From contig UQHL01000001.1 in NCBI GenBank assembly GCA_900540805.1, forward strand, positions 248,001-312,000: a stretch of DNA of 64,000 nt, read 5' to 3'. The notes beneath the pieces were generated by a model. It made no database searches. It was given only the letters and a program-made list of their open reading frames with translations, and was not told where the DNA came from. The position numbers and the translations under genes were made by a program. How positions within the stretch are numbered: position 1 is the first letter of the stretch; every line of letters begins with the position of its first letter. Shown one piece after another: positions 52,611 to 60,285 of the stretch. Source of the stretch: an uncultured Eubacteriales bacterium (GTDB lineage: Bacteria > Bacillota > Clostridia > Christensenellales > Borkfalkiaceae).

Positions 52611-52811
52611 TTATTTCAAAAGTTTGAAAAAACATTCTATATCCTCTTTTTCTATTTCTCCGTAGGTCTTTTCGTATTCCTTAACGTACCTTATAATAAT
52701 CTGCTCGATTTCTTTGTTAGCCGAGCGGCCGTTTTCGTTTGCTATATATTTAAGCTTGTCCAAATAATCAGGGGCGATTTTAAGCGAAAATTGAGGGTAA
52801 TTTCTTGCCAT
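52611..52811 (-). CDS. Arc-like ribbon-helix-helix DNA-binding protein
   Basis: 66 residues. PQFSLKIAPDYLDKLKYIANENGRSANKEIEQIIIRYVKEYEK is the Arc fold: a strand (QFSLKIA), then helix A and helix B. It should dimerise and bind an operator. No good ribosome site precedes the ATG, but the upstream small gene overlaps it by 32 bases, so translation is probably coupled. The layout resembles a toxin-antitoxin or autoregulated pair. Confidence 0.75.
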   Translation of the reverse strand: MARNYPQFSLKIAPDYLDKLKYIANENGRSANKEIEQIIIRYVKEYEKTYGEIEKEDIECFFKLLK

Positions 52812-53022
52812 ATGCTATATCCGATTTATGCATTGCTCGTATTTTCAACGTAAAAACTTTCGATAACTTCAGATCGTTCCGAGGAAAAATAATAAAATTT
52901 CCGCATTCACCCCGATGTATATCAGTCTCGAGTCGCGCTATCTTTACGCTTAACTTTCTCGAGCAAAAATTTATTTCATGTCTGAAATATCCAATATGTT
53001 GACCTGACACATTCAAATCCAT
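52780..53022 (-). CDS. Unknown small protein overlapping the RHH gene
   Basis: About 80 residues, MDLNVSGQHIGYFRHEINFCSRKLSVKIARLETD..., ending YGKKLPSIFA. No family recognised. The ATG at 53022 has GAGG seven bases upstream and a TGCTATATT extended -10 some 25 bases further up, which argues for a real gene. It overlaps the RHH gene by 32 bases in another frame. The composition is AT-rich compared with neighbours. Confidence 0.45.
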   Translation of the reverse strand: MDLNVSGQHIGYFRHEINFCSRKLSVKIARLETDIHRGECGNFIIFPRNDLKLSKVFTLKIRAMHKSDIAYGKKLPSIFA

Positions 53023-53178
53023 AATCAAGCCTCTTATTTATAATATAGCACTTTTTACAGGGTTGATATATTAGTCTAAACATGTAAAATTTATCATAAA
53101 ACGACGTTATATTTATTATCGGCTAAAATCAACTTCATAACTAATAAAAGGCTGAAGTTCCCGTCCTTCAGTGCGCTG

Positions 53179-53215
53179 AAAAGCCCGTCCGAAAATCTTT
53201 TCGGACGGGCTTTTT
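53179..53215 (-). terminator. Terminator after the rubredoxin-type flavoprotein
   Basis: AAAAGCCCGTCCGAAAA pairs with TTTTCGGACGGGCTTTT around TC, with T runs on both strands. Very stable. Confidence 0.92.
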
Positions 53216-53227
53216 ATTTCCTTGATT

Positions 53228-53860
53228 TTAGTCCAGCGGCTCGAAATCCTCCGCCCCGTGCTTGCAGATCGGGCAGATATAATCGTCGGGCAGGCTCTCC
53301 CCTTCATAGATAAATCCGCAGATCTTGCAGATCCAGCGCTTCACCTTTTTCTCCGCCGCAGGCGCGGCCGCCGCGGGCTTGGGTTTGATATGCGCAAAAT
53401 AATAATCGTAAGTCACCGACGGCTCCGCAGAAAGCACTTTCGCCTCCGTCACCTCCGCGACGAACAGCGTATGCGTGCCGTAATCCAGCGCGTCCACCAC
53501 TTTCGCGGAAATCAGCGCGTTAGCGTTAGCCGAAAGGTAACGCAGACCGTTGGCGCTTCTCGGCTCCGTTGCCCCCGCAAATTTATCCGTGTCCCTGCCG
53601 CTCGCAAACCCGAACCGCTTAAACACCTCGAAGGGGGTGCTCTCCGTCAGTACAGACACGTTGAAAACGCCCGTCTTTTTAATCATTTGCTCGGTATAAT
53701 TCAGCTTATTGACATATACCGTGATCCGAAGGGGCTTTTCCGTAATCATCGACACCGTGTTGACGATACAGCCGTTGTCCTTCTCTCCGTCCCGCGCGGT
53801 CAACACAAACAGCCCGTAGCTGATCTTGAACATCGCTTCCTTTTCAATAATGTTTTCCAT
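53228..53860 (-). CDS. hrb: Flavin reductase-rubredoxin fusion (high-molecular-weight rubredoxin)
   Basis: About 210 residues. An N-terminal FMN-binding split-barrel flavin reductase domain (KISYGLFVLTARDGEKDNGCIVNTVSMITEKPLRI...) is joined by an Ala/Pro linker to a C-terminal rubredoxin with CKICGFIYEG and CPICK, giving the four-cysteine iron site. In acetogens such proteins pass electrons from NADH systems to oxygen- or NO-reducing flavodiiron proteins. GGAG precedes the ATG at 53860. Monocistronic. Confidence 0.93.
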   Translation of the reverse strand: MENIIEKEAMFKISYGLFVLTARDGEKDNGCIVNTVSMITEKPLRITVYVNKLNYTEQMIKKTGVFNVSVLTESTPFEVFKRFGFASGRDTDKFAGATEPRSANGLRYLSANANALISAKVVDALDYGTHTLFVAEVTEAKVLSAEPSVTYDYYFAHIKPKPAAAAPAAEKKVKRWICKICGFIYEGESLPDDYICPICKHGAEDFEPLD

Positions 53861-53890
53861 GTCCTTCTCCTCCCGACAAGCAACTTTATT

Positions 53891-53932
53891 AAGATTTAAT
53901 CTTATTATATCAGAATAATACCCGCTTGTCAA
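53891..53932 (-). promoter_or_regulatory. hrb promoter with palindromic candidate operator
   Basis: TTGACA (53927-53932), 17 bases, TATAAT (53904-53909) on the minus strand. The perfect dyad AAGATT-T-AATCTT (53891-53903) begins right after the -10 box and covers the predicted start site, the place for a repressor, for example an oxygen- or NO-responsive one. Confidence 0.75.
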
Positions 53933-53962
53933 CAGTATATGCAAAAATTTCCAAAAAAATTT

Positions 53963-54772
53963 TCAATCGTCGAAGGAATATTTATACAGCAGCTCATGGA
54001 GAAACTCGCAGGAACGTTTCAGCTCACTTTCTTCGCGGAAATCGTCTTTATACACCTCGATGAGCAAAGGCCCCGTAAAGCCCGCGCCGTCGAGCCTTTT
54101 CAAGAGCTCGGGAAAATCGAAAACGCCTTTCCCTGGCAGACAGATCCTTCCTTGCCCGTTCACGTCGGAAACGTGCACGTGCGCTAAATGTCCGGCCATT
54201 TCGTTTAAGTACATTTCGTAAGGATATGCGGAAATGCGCGCCTGCTTGACGTCCAAGACGCCCGAAAGGGAAGGGAAATATTTTGCGAGAGCGCGAAACA
54301 CCCCGGGACGGTTATACACCGCCCATTCCACATTTTCGAGACAGGGCGCAACGCCGTAGGCCGCGCAGAAAGCGGAGATCTTCTCCAGCGTTTTCCCCCA
54401 GGCGGGGAAAGGGTCGTTTTCCCCCGAACGGGAAGCGCGCTTGATACGCGCGATACCGTGAAAGGTATAATATTTCGCCCCAAATTCCCTCGCGGCCTCC
54501 ATTGTCCTCCCCAGCCAATAAAAAGCGTCTCCGCAGACGCGCGGATTTGAATTGAACAGCTGCGGCTCGAACTGCGTATTGAGCACGTGCACCGAATGGA
54601 TTTCCACGCCGCCCCGCCGCGCGTTCAGCAGTTTTCCGAACGCCTTGTCGTACTCCGAAAACGAGGTAAGAAAGACTTCCGCCGTCCCCACGCCCAAGGC
54701 GTCGAACAGCGGAAGAGCTTCCTCGTTATTTTTTCTCGAAAACAGCGAAGCCGTCGATATTCCGACTTTCAT
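53963..54772 (-). CDS. Sugar phosphate isomerase/epimerase (xylose isomerase-like TIM barrel)
   Basis: 269 residues. MKVGISTASLFSRKNNEEALPLFDALGVGTAEVFL, EIHSVHVLNT, YYTFHGIAR, CLENVEWAVY and HVHVSDVNGQGRICLPGKG, then LLIEVYKDD, are AP_endonuc_2 fold features with the metal-binding Glu/His/Asp set. Substrate unknown. It starts three bases after the EamA transporter stop and is co-transcribed with it. Confidence 0.82.
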   Translation of the reverse strand: MKVGISTASLFSRKNNEEALPLFDALGVGTAEVFLTSFSEYDKAFGKLLNARRGGVEIHSVHVLNTQFEPQLFNSNPRVCGDAFYWLGRTMEAAREFGAKYYTFHGIARIKRASRSGENDPFPAWGKTLEKISAFCAAYGVAPCLENVEWAVYNRPGVFRALAKYFPSLSGVLDVKQARISAYPYEMYLNEMAGHLAHVHVSDVNGQGRICLPGKGVFDFPELLKRLDGAGFTGPLLIEVYKDDFREESELKRSCEFLHELLYKYSFDD

Positions 54773-54775
54773 GGT

Positions 54776-55843
54776 TTACTCCTTCGGCCTTACGGGCACA
54801 TAGGCGGCGTTGAACGCGCCGCTGATCGCCTCCTCGTCCTCGCAGGACGCTTCTTCTTTCTTTTCCGCAAGAGGCTCTGTCGTCGGCTCCGCCTCTTTGG
54901 GGAGCAGCGCAGGAGCGGGGCTCGGCTTCTTCGAGTCCCCTACCGCCGCCGAAACGGACGCCGCCACCATAATGGCGCAGCCGAGCGCCAACGAAAGGCT
55001 CCAGCCCACCTTTCCCGCGGTCAGGCTGAACAACACCCCCGCAAGGGATTCCAGGCTCAGCAAAATGGCCGCCAAAGAGGGAGAAATGCGGCTCTGCGCA
55101 TACGTCTGCACGATATAGGCATAGGCGGAGCTTAACGCGCCGAGATAGAGCACCGCAGGCAGGCAGACGCTCCAATCGACGGCCGCAAAGGTGTTCCTTT
55201 CCGCAATCACCGCGCCGACCAGGCCGCACAGCCCCATCGTCAGCATTTGCAGCGCGCTGAAATTGAATACGTTGATGTCGTCCGCAAACTTATCCACCAA
55301 AATAATCTGAACGGCAAAAAAGCCCGCGCAGGCCAACGTCAGCGCGTCGCCGCGGTTGAAATTTCCGCCCGCGCTTTTCAGATCGAACAGAAAAAACATT
55401 CCCAAGAGAAACACGAGGGCGTTGAGCAGCGCCCGCCACTGAAACTTTTTGCGCAGGAAACAATACACGACGGGCACAAAAATGACGTAGGCGCCCGTCA
55501 GCATGCCGCTCTTTGCGGTATCGGTATATAAAAGCCCCCACGACTGAAACAAAAATCCGCAGAAATTGACGACGCCGACGAGAATCCCCGCTTTCGCTTC
55601 CCGCTTGGTGATACGCGCGTAACGTTTGGTTTTTCGCAGGCACAGCCGCAAACCGAACAGGAGCGCCGCCGCCAGCAAAAAACGCCCCGCAAGCAAGGTA
55701 AACACCCCCATGTTCCCCACGAGAACGTCGTCCGTAGCGATAATGCCGTACCCCCAAATGAGCGTGACGGACAAAAGCAGACCGATACAGAGGATTTTTA
55801 TTCCCTTTCCGTTTCTGTCGAAAAGCTTTTCGGTAATTTTCAT
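54776..55843 (-). CDS. EamA/DMT-family transporter
   Basis: About 355 residues, ten membrane segments as two EamA repeats (first ILCIGLLLSVTLIWGYGIIATDDVL; second TLACAGFFAVQIILVDKFADDINVF). An acidic C-terminal tail follows (LLPKEAEPTTEPLAEKKEEASCEDEE). Exports a metabolite; substrate unknown. AAAGGAGGA lies eight bases before the ATG at 55843. An in-frame ATG 31 codons upstream would be inside a hairpin and is less likely. A ~300-base leader precedes it. Confidence 0.85.
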   Translation of the reverse strand: MKITEKLFDRNGKGIKILCIGLLLSVTLIWGYGIIATDDVLVGNMGVFTLLAGRFLLAAALLFGLRLCLRKTKRYARITKREAKAGILVGVVNFCGFLFQSWGLLYTDTAKSGMLTGAYVIFVPVVYCFLRKKFQWRALLNALVFLLGMFFLFDLKSAGGNFNRGDALTLACAGFFAVQIILVDKFADDINVFNFSALQMLTMGLCGLVGAVIAERNTFAAVDWSVCLPAVLYLGALSSAYAYIVQTYAQSRISPSLAAILLSLESLAGVLFSLTAGKVGWSLSLALGCAIMVAASVSAAVGDSKKPSPAPALLPKEAEPTTEPLAEKKEEASCEDEEAISGAFNAAYVPVRPKE

Positions 55844-56147
55844 TTTAGCATTCCTCCTTTCCGTCTCCGGTTTCTTGTATGGTTTCGCCCCGTTTGAGGC
55901 GACAAAATGGGCGCTCGCTTTTTTCTTCGCGCCCATCTGCCCCCGTTCGACCGATATTGCAACGCTGCGGAGCTTACCTTCCGTTTATGTGCAAAAAACG
56001 CCCGCAATCGATTATTTTCCTCCGCGCAGCCTACGTCCCAACCGCGCGCAAAAATGCCCGCAACCTCTCGTCTCGCGCCGCGAACCTCGCATTTCGCCCG
56101 TACGCAAAAATATCACAGGCACTTCATGTCCCCGCATTTACGGTTTT
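55844..56147 (-). promoter_or_regulatory. Long structured leader of the EamA transporter mRNA
   Basis: Between the promoter at 56148-56176 and the start at 55843 lie about 300 transcribed bases that are GC-rich in an AT-rich surround, with repeated TGCGGGC(A/G)TTTTTTGC-like segments. A perfect ATGGGCGC...GCGCCCAT hairpin (55906-55935) is followed by TTTTG on the coding strand. The layout suggests an attenuator or riboswitch-like leader; I could not match it to a known class. A 41-codon ORF starting at ATGCGGGGACATG has no ribosome site. Confidence 0.45.
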
Positions 56148-56176
56148 ATTATAACACTTTTTTTACGTTTTGTCAA
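56148..56176 (-). promoter_or_regulatory. Promoter of the EamA transporter operon
   Basis: TTGACA (56171-56176), 17 bases, TATAAT (56148-56153) on the minus strand; start predicted near 56141. Confidence 0.85.
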
Positions 56177-56326
56177 CCCCTCCAAACTACTATTTTTGAA
56201 AGTTTATTCTTTTTATATATCAATTATTCTCAACTATTAAACAATTATAAACCACTAAATATACTTTTACAAAAGGGATTTTTATACTTTATAGATATTT
56301 ATCTTAAACATTTATGCAAAAAGACA

Positions 56327-57493
56327 TCAGAGACACATTCTCAAAATCTTTTCCACGTCGTCGGGAGTCAGCGTCTTGAAGCCGTGAATCGCTTTCCCTT
56401 CGCAGGCCTTCCTAGCCATGAGCGCAAAATTAGAATCGTCTATCCCCAAAGCGGAAAATGTGCTCTTTAATCCCAGCGTGCCGAACAGAAAGTCGGACAA
56501 TTTTGCGATCGCCGCTTTCGCCGCAGACATGGGAGGCTCGTTTTCGTCTATACCGAATACGTTGACGGCGAATTGACGGTATTTGGATACGGTGGTTTCG
56601 TCGAGACAATATTCCATCCAGCGCGGCGTGATAATCGCCAGCCCCAGCCCGTGCGTGATGTCGTAGATGGCCGACACTTCGTGCTCGATGGGGTGACACG
56701 TCCACTCCTGTTCCTTTCCGCCGTTGACAAAGCCGTTGATCGCCCACGACGACGCCCACATCAGATTGGCACGGGCCTCGTAATCGTCGGGTTTTTCGAT
56801 TGCGACGGGCGTGTATCTGATCACCGTTTTCATCAACCCTTCCATGAAGCAATCCAGCATATACAGATCGGGTTGCATATTGAAATAGACCTCGAACAGA
56901 TGAGACAGGATATCCGCCGAGCCGCAGGCGGTCTGATACGCGCTTACCGTGTAGGTATTGACAGGGTCGAGAAAGGAAACTTTCGGCAGCATGTGCGGAT
57001 CCAGCCGCCCCAGCTTGTCCTTTGTTTCGGGGTTGGAAATAACGCCGCCCGTATCCATTTCCGAACCCGTCGCCGAAAGCGTCAGCACGGTGACGATGGG
57101 CAGGCACGCTTTGATTTCCCCTTTACCCGTGGAAAGTTCCCACGGGTCGCCGTCGTAAAACGTCCCCGCACCGATAAATTTCGTCGCGTCGATGACCGAA
57201 CCGCCGCCTACGGCCAGAAGCACGTCTATCTTTTCCCTGCGGCAGAGTTCCGCGCCCTTGCGCACGGAATCCACTCTCGGGTTCGGCTCGATGCCCGAAA
57301 GCTCGAAAAGCTCCAGCCCCGCCCTGCAGATTTCCGCCGTCACGCGGTCGTAAAGCCCCGTCTTTTTGATAGAGCCGCCGCCGTAGGTGAGCAGTACCCT
57401 GTTGCCGAAGCGTTTGAGCTCGTCGCCCAGATGCCCCAGCTGGTCGGAGCCGAAATATACCTTTGTGGGAATGTCGTAAACAAAACTATTCAT
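56327..57493 (-). CDS. Iron-containing alcohol dehydrogenase (YqhD/butanol dehydrogenase type)
   Basis: 388 residues. GGGSIKKTGLYDRV and LAVGGGSVIDATKFIGAG bind NAD(P)H. LSATGSEMDTGGVISN and the metal ligands in HLFEVYF, HPIEHEVSAIYDITHGLGLAI are complete. The YqhD/BDH branch prefers NADPH and aldehydes. It overlaps the stop of the Fpg-like/GNAT gene by four bases, so it is coupled to two DNA-related genes, an unexpected partnership. Confidence 0.93.
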   Translation of the reverse strand: MNSFVYDIPTKVYFGSDQLGHLGDELKRFGNRVLLTYGGGSIKKTGLYDRVTAEICRAGLELFELSGIEPNPRVDSVRKGAELCRREKIDVLLAVGGGSVIDATKFIGAGTFYDGDPWELSTGKGEIKACLPIVTVLTLSATGSEMDTGGVISNPETKDKLGRLDPHMLPKVSFLDPVNTYTVSAYQTACGSADILSHLFEVYFNMQPDLYMLDCFMEGLMKTVIRYTPVAIEKPDDYEARANLMWASSWAINGFVNGGKEQEWTCHPIEHEVSAIYDITHGLGLAIITPRWMEYCLDETTVSKYRQFAVNVFGIDENEPPMSAAKAAIAKLSDFLFGTLGLKSTFSALGIDDSNFALMARKACEGKAIHGFKTLTPDDVEKILRMCL

Positions 57494-58902
57494 AGAACTA
57501 CCTCCTTAAAGTGATTTTTATATTTATTCCAATACCCCATATAGACGCGGCCGTCCATTCCGTCCAAATTGAGCTGATACATTCGAAACGTAACGGAAAT
57601 ATCTTTCGGCTGCCACTGCTCGACGTAAGAATAACGATAGGTCATACCCAGCTTTTGCATTACCCTTCCGCTGGCGGGGTTGTTTAAGTCGTGCGTGGCG
57701 GTGATGTATTTCAGTCCCGCCCTTTTCAGAATTTCAACAACCGCGAGCGCGGCTTCCGTAACGATTCCCTTTCCCCAAAGCTTTCTTTTTAAACCGTAGC
57801 CGAAATCGTGGCTTTCGTCGTCGCTCAGCCATACATAGCCGATGGGGCCGCCGCCCGATTTCAGACAAACGGCATAGCGGTACGCCGACGGAGCGGCGTA
57901 CCAATCGAGAAATCTTTCCTTGAGAAAGCGTTCGGCCTCCGCCATCGTTTTAAGCGGAAACCAGGGAAGAAAGGCGTTTGTTTCCTCATCGCGCAAAAGC
58001 TCCAGCAGAGCCTCCGCATCGTCGGGCGTAAATTTACGCAGGATCAGCCGTTCCGTTTCGAGAAGCGGCGTATTTTCAGCGGCCGTCAACGGCTGACAAT
58101 GCGGGCAGTAATACACCGCCCCGCCGAGATACGCCTCCTTGGTAATCGGGCCGCCGCAGCGCGGACAGCCTTTCCCGAGCGTATTTTTCGACAGCTTCGT
58201 CGCATAGCCGCCCGCGCGGCCGAATAGGTCCTTTTCGGTATCCCTGCCCCCGCGAGCCGTCATCTCCTCCGGCACCGATATCACACAGCCGAGCAATTTT
58301 TCCTTTTCCGCCTTGCTCAAAGACCTCGCTTTGCGCTTCGGGTGAATCCCCGCGGCAAACAGAATATCCTGCAATACGCCGTTGCCCAGCCCGGGGAAAC
58401 GCTGTTCCGCCGCCAAAAAGGCCTTGACGCTTAAGCTTGGTTTGCAGGCGTTGAAAGCCGCCTCAAAATACGCGGCAAATCCGGGCGCCGACGGCGGCAC
58501 CGCGTTTCGGCTTTTCAGATAATACGGCTCGTCGTATTCCCTGCCGTGCAGAACGATCCCGCCGTACATCGCCACCGTAAACGCGAGCGCCCGCCCGTTC
58601 TCCAGCAAAAGAAGCAGTTGATATTCCTTCGGCGCGTCCTTTTTCCCGACGAGCCGCACGTTGACCCCGTCGTTGAAACAAAGCCCGAGGCCGTTGTCAA
58701 ACAGAAGCTCGACAAAAAGCCCGAAGCCCTCCGCACCCGCGATTTTGCAGCCGCGCAGCTTGTCCCCGTATTCTGCGGGCGCGCCGCCAAACCGGCAGAA
58801 TTTATGCGGCTTGGTCGGCGGCCGCACGTCTGCAACTGCGCTCCCCGAGACGGTTTCCGTCAGCTGTCGGGCCATGGTGGATACTTCGGGAAATTCCAGC
58901 AT
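57490..58902 (-). CDS. Fpg/Nei-like protein lacking the catalytic proline, fused to a GNAT acetyltransferase
   Basis: About 470 residues in two parts. Residues 1-275 have the formamidopyrimidine-DNA glycosylase fold: PEVSTMARQLTETVSG, a helix-two-turn-helix region (FPGLGNGVLQDILFAAGIHPKRKARSLS) and a CPRCGG...CPHCQ zinc finger. However, the N-terminus is MLEFPEV rather than MPE, so the Pro1-Glu2 catalytic pair is displaced, and the arginine before the last zinc cysteines (GGR) is missing. Residues ~280-470 are a RimJ/RimL GNAT (TERLILRKFTPDDAEALLELL; LWGKGIVTEAA). The first part probably binds DNA without classic glycosylase chemistry. Coupled on both sides. Confidence 0.82.
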   Translation of the reverse strand: MLEFPEVSTMARQLTETVSGSAVADVRPPTKPHKFCRFGGAPAEYGDKLRGCKIAGAEGFGLFVELLFDNGLGLCFNDGVNVRLVGKKDAPKEYQLLLLLENGRALAFTVAMYGGIVLHGREYDEPYYLKSRNAVPPSAPGFAAYFEAAFNACKPSLSVKAFLAAEQRFPGLGNGVLQDILFAAGIHPKRKARSLSKAEKEKLLGCVISVPEEMTARGGRDTEKDLFGRAGGYATKLSKNTLGKGCPRCGGPITKEAYLGGAVYYCPHCQPLTAAENTPLLETERLILRKFTPDDAEALLELLRDEETNAFLPWFPLKTMAEAERFLKERFLDWYAAPSAYRYAVCLKSGGGPIGYVWLSDDESHDFGYGLKRKLWGKGIVTEAALAVVEILKRAGLKYITATHDLNNPASGRVMQKLGMTYRYSYVEQWQPKDISVTFRMYQLNLDGMDGRVYMGYWNKYKNHFKEVVL

Positions 58903-59444
58903 CAGCGTTTTTCCTCCCGGGCTTTCAGCCTTTCTATATTTCTTTTTCGGCCCGCCTCGTTCTCCTCGTCGGAAATCGTCGGGTCCTTCAGATCGTAATG
59001 CGGACAGGGAAGCTTTTCGCACCCTCCGCAATCGCGGCGTTTCCCTTTCCGCACGCAGCAATCGTAAATATTACAAACGCTCCCGCCCGTATATTGCAGC
59101 CAGAAAACCTTTCCCTCTATCGTCCGACAGCCCTTGCAGTCCGCGGGGAAATAGCTACATTCCGAGCAGAGAACCCCGCAGGGGGCAGGCTCGAGATATT
59201 CGTCCTTCCAATACCACCATTTGCTCTTTTCGGGGTCGGGAGAGGGCGTATTCACCCAATAGACCACCGCGCGGTAAAGATAGAGCTGACAGCGGTCGAT
59301 CGTCTGCCCGCGCAGGGCGCATTCCTGTTCGTAAAGCCGTTGAGGGTCGGCACCGCGCAGCGACTCTATCGTGGTATAGCCCATGGCGATCAGATCTGCC
59401 TCTGTCGCTTTCCCCACGTTGGGGATTTTTCTCAATTCGCTCAT
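58902..59444 (-). CDS. Cdd1-type helix-hairpin-helix and DUF3795 cysteine-rich fusion
   Basis: 180 residues. The N-terminal half (about 1-85: LRKIPNVGKATEADLIAMGYTTIESLRGADPQRLYEQ..., WWYWKD) is the 'pathogenicity locus' Cdd1/HhH domain. The C-terminal half (about 88-165) is a DUF3795 cysteine-rich domain (CGVLCSECSYFPADCKGC...CNIYDCCVRKG...CGGCEKLPCPHYD), with about twelve cysteines that may bind metal. Function unknown. AAGGAG precedes the ATG. Its stop shares one base with the next start. Confidence 0.82.
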   Translation of the reverse strand: MSELRKIPNVGKATEADLIAMGYTTIESLRGADPQRLYEQECALRGQTIDRCQLYLYRAVVYWVNTPSPDPEKSKWWYWKDEYLEPAPCGVLCSECSYFPADCKGCRTIEGKVFWLQYTGGSVCNIYDCCVRKGKRRDCGGCEKLPCPHYDLKDPTISDEENEAGRKRNIERLKAREEKR

Positions 59445-59473
59445 CGTTTTCTCCTTGGTATTTTCGCCTTTTC

Positions 59474-59502
59474 ATTATATCATGCGTGGAGCGCGTTTGC
59501 AA
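59474..59502 (-). promoter_or_regulatory. Promoter of the Cdd1-DUF3795 / Fpg-GNAT / ADH operon
   Basis: TTGCAA (59497-59502), 17 bases, TATAAT (59474-59479) on the minus strand, about 24 bases of leader. Confidence 0.78.
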
Positions 59503-59630
59503 GCGCCGCGGACAAAATCCTCAAAAAATTTCAAAACGCCCCGGCCGAGAGGCCCCGCCTTCACCCCGCCGAAATTTTCCTTTATACGAAAAAACGCCCC
59601 GAGCCTCGCGGGTCGGAACGTTATGTATTT

Positions 59631-60254
59631 TTATTGTTTTTCCGAAGCGGAACCGCGCAGAACGTCGTTAAGCTCGTAATAATAGAGCGACGCGACGGAG
59701 CAGTAGGGCGAATATTTCTTTTTCAAAGCCGCAAACCGACGCTTGCTCAACGTCTTATATCCGTGCGCCTGCATAATGCCGTTGCGCAGAGCCACGTCCG
59801 TTTCGCTGAAGACGTTTTTTCTGCCGAGTGAAAATTCCGCGATCATTTCGGCAGTCCAGCGGCCCACCCCCTTGATCTGGGTAAGAAACTCTATCACTTT
59901 TTCGTCGGACAGCGTTTCCAGCGACGAGAAGTCATACTTCCCCTCCAACGTATCCTGCGCCAAGGCAAGGATACACTCCGCTTTGCGCCGCGAAATCCCG
60001 CAGCTTTTTATCTCCTCCGCCGAATGCGCCGCCAATGCGGCGGGGGTAAATTCCCCCACGATATTTTTCAGCCGCCCGCAAAGCGTACCCGCGGCTTTAT
60101 TCGACAGCATCTGTCCTACGATACTCTCCACCAGCGCGACGAATACGTCCTCCGTCATGCCCTTTTCGAGATATCCGAAACGCTCCGCGAGGGTCTTCAT
60201 CACGGGATCGCGGCCCGTGATATGGTCAAGTTCCGATTTGCCGTATTCCACCAT
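59631..60254 (-). CDS. DNA-3-methyladenine glycosylase II-like (HhH-GPD)
   Basis: 207 residues. The HhH-GPD fold has a hairpin at FLTQIKGVGRWTAEMIAEF and the catalytic aspartate in FSETDVALRNGI. It removes alkylated bases, by family. It lacks the N-terminal domain of E. coli AlkA, as is common in Clostridia. It lies directly upstream of the operon with the Fpg-like protein, so two glycosylase-fold genes are neighbours. Confidence 0.9.
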   Translation of the reverse strand: MVEYGKSELDHITGRDPVMKTLAERFGYLEKGMTEDVFVALVESIVGQMLSNKAAGTLCGRLKNIVGEFTPAALAAHSAEEIKSCGISRRKAECILALAQDTLEGKYDFSSLETLSDEKVIEFLTQIKGVGRWTAEMIAEFSLGRKNVFSETDVALRNGIMQAHGYKTLSKRRFAALKKKYSPYCSVASLYYYELNDVLRGSASEKQ

Positions 60255-60285
60255 ACTTTTTCTCCGTCGTTAAATAATCTGCCCC

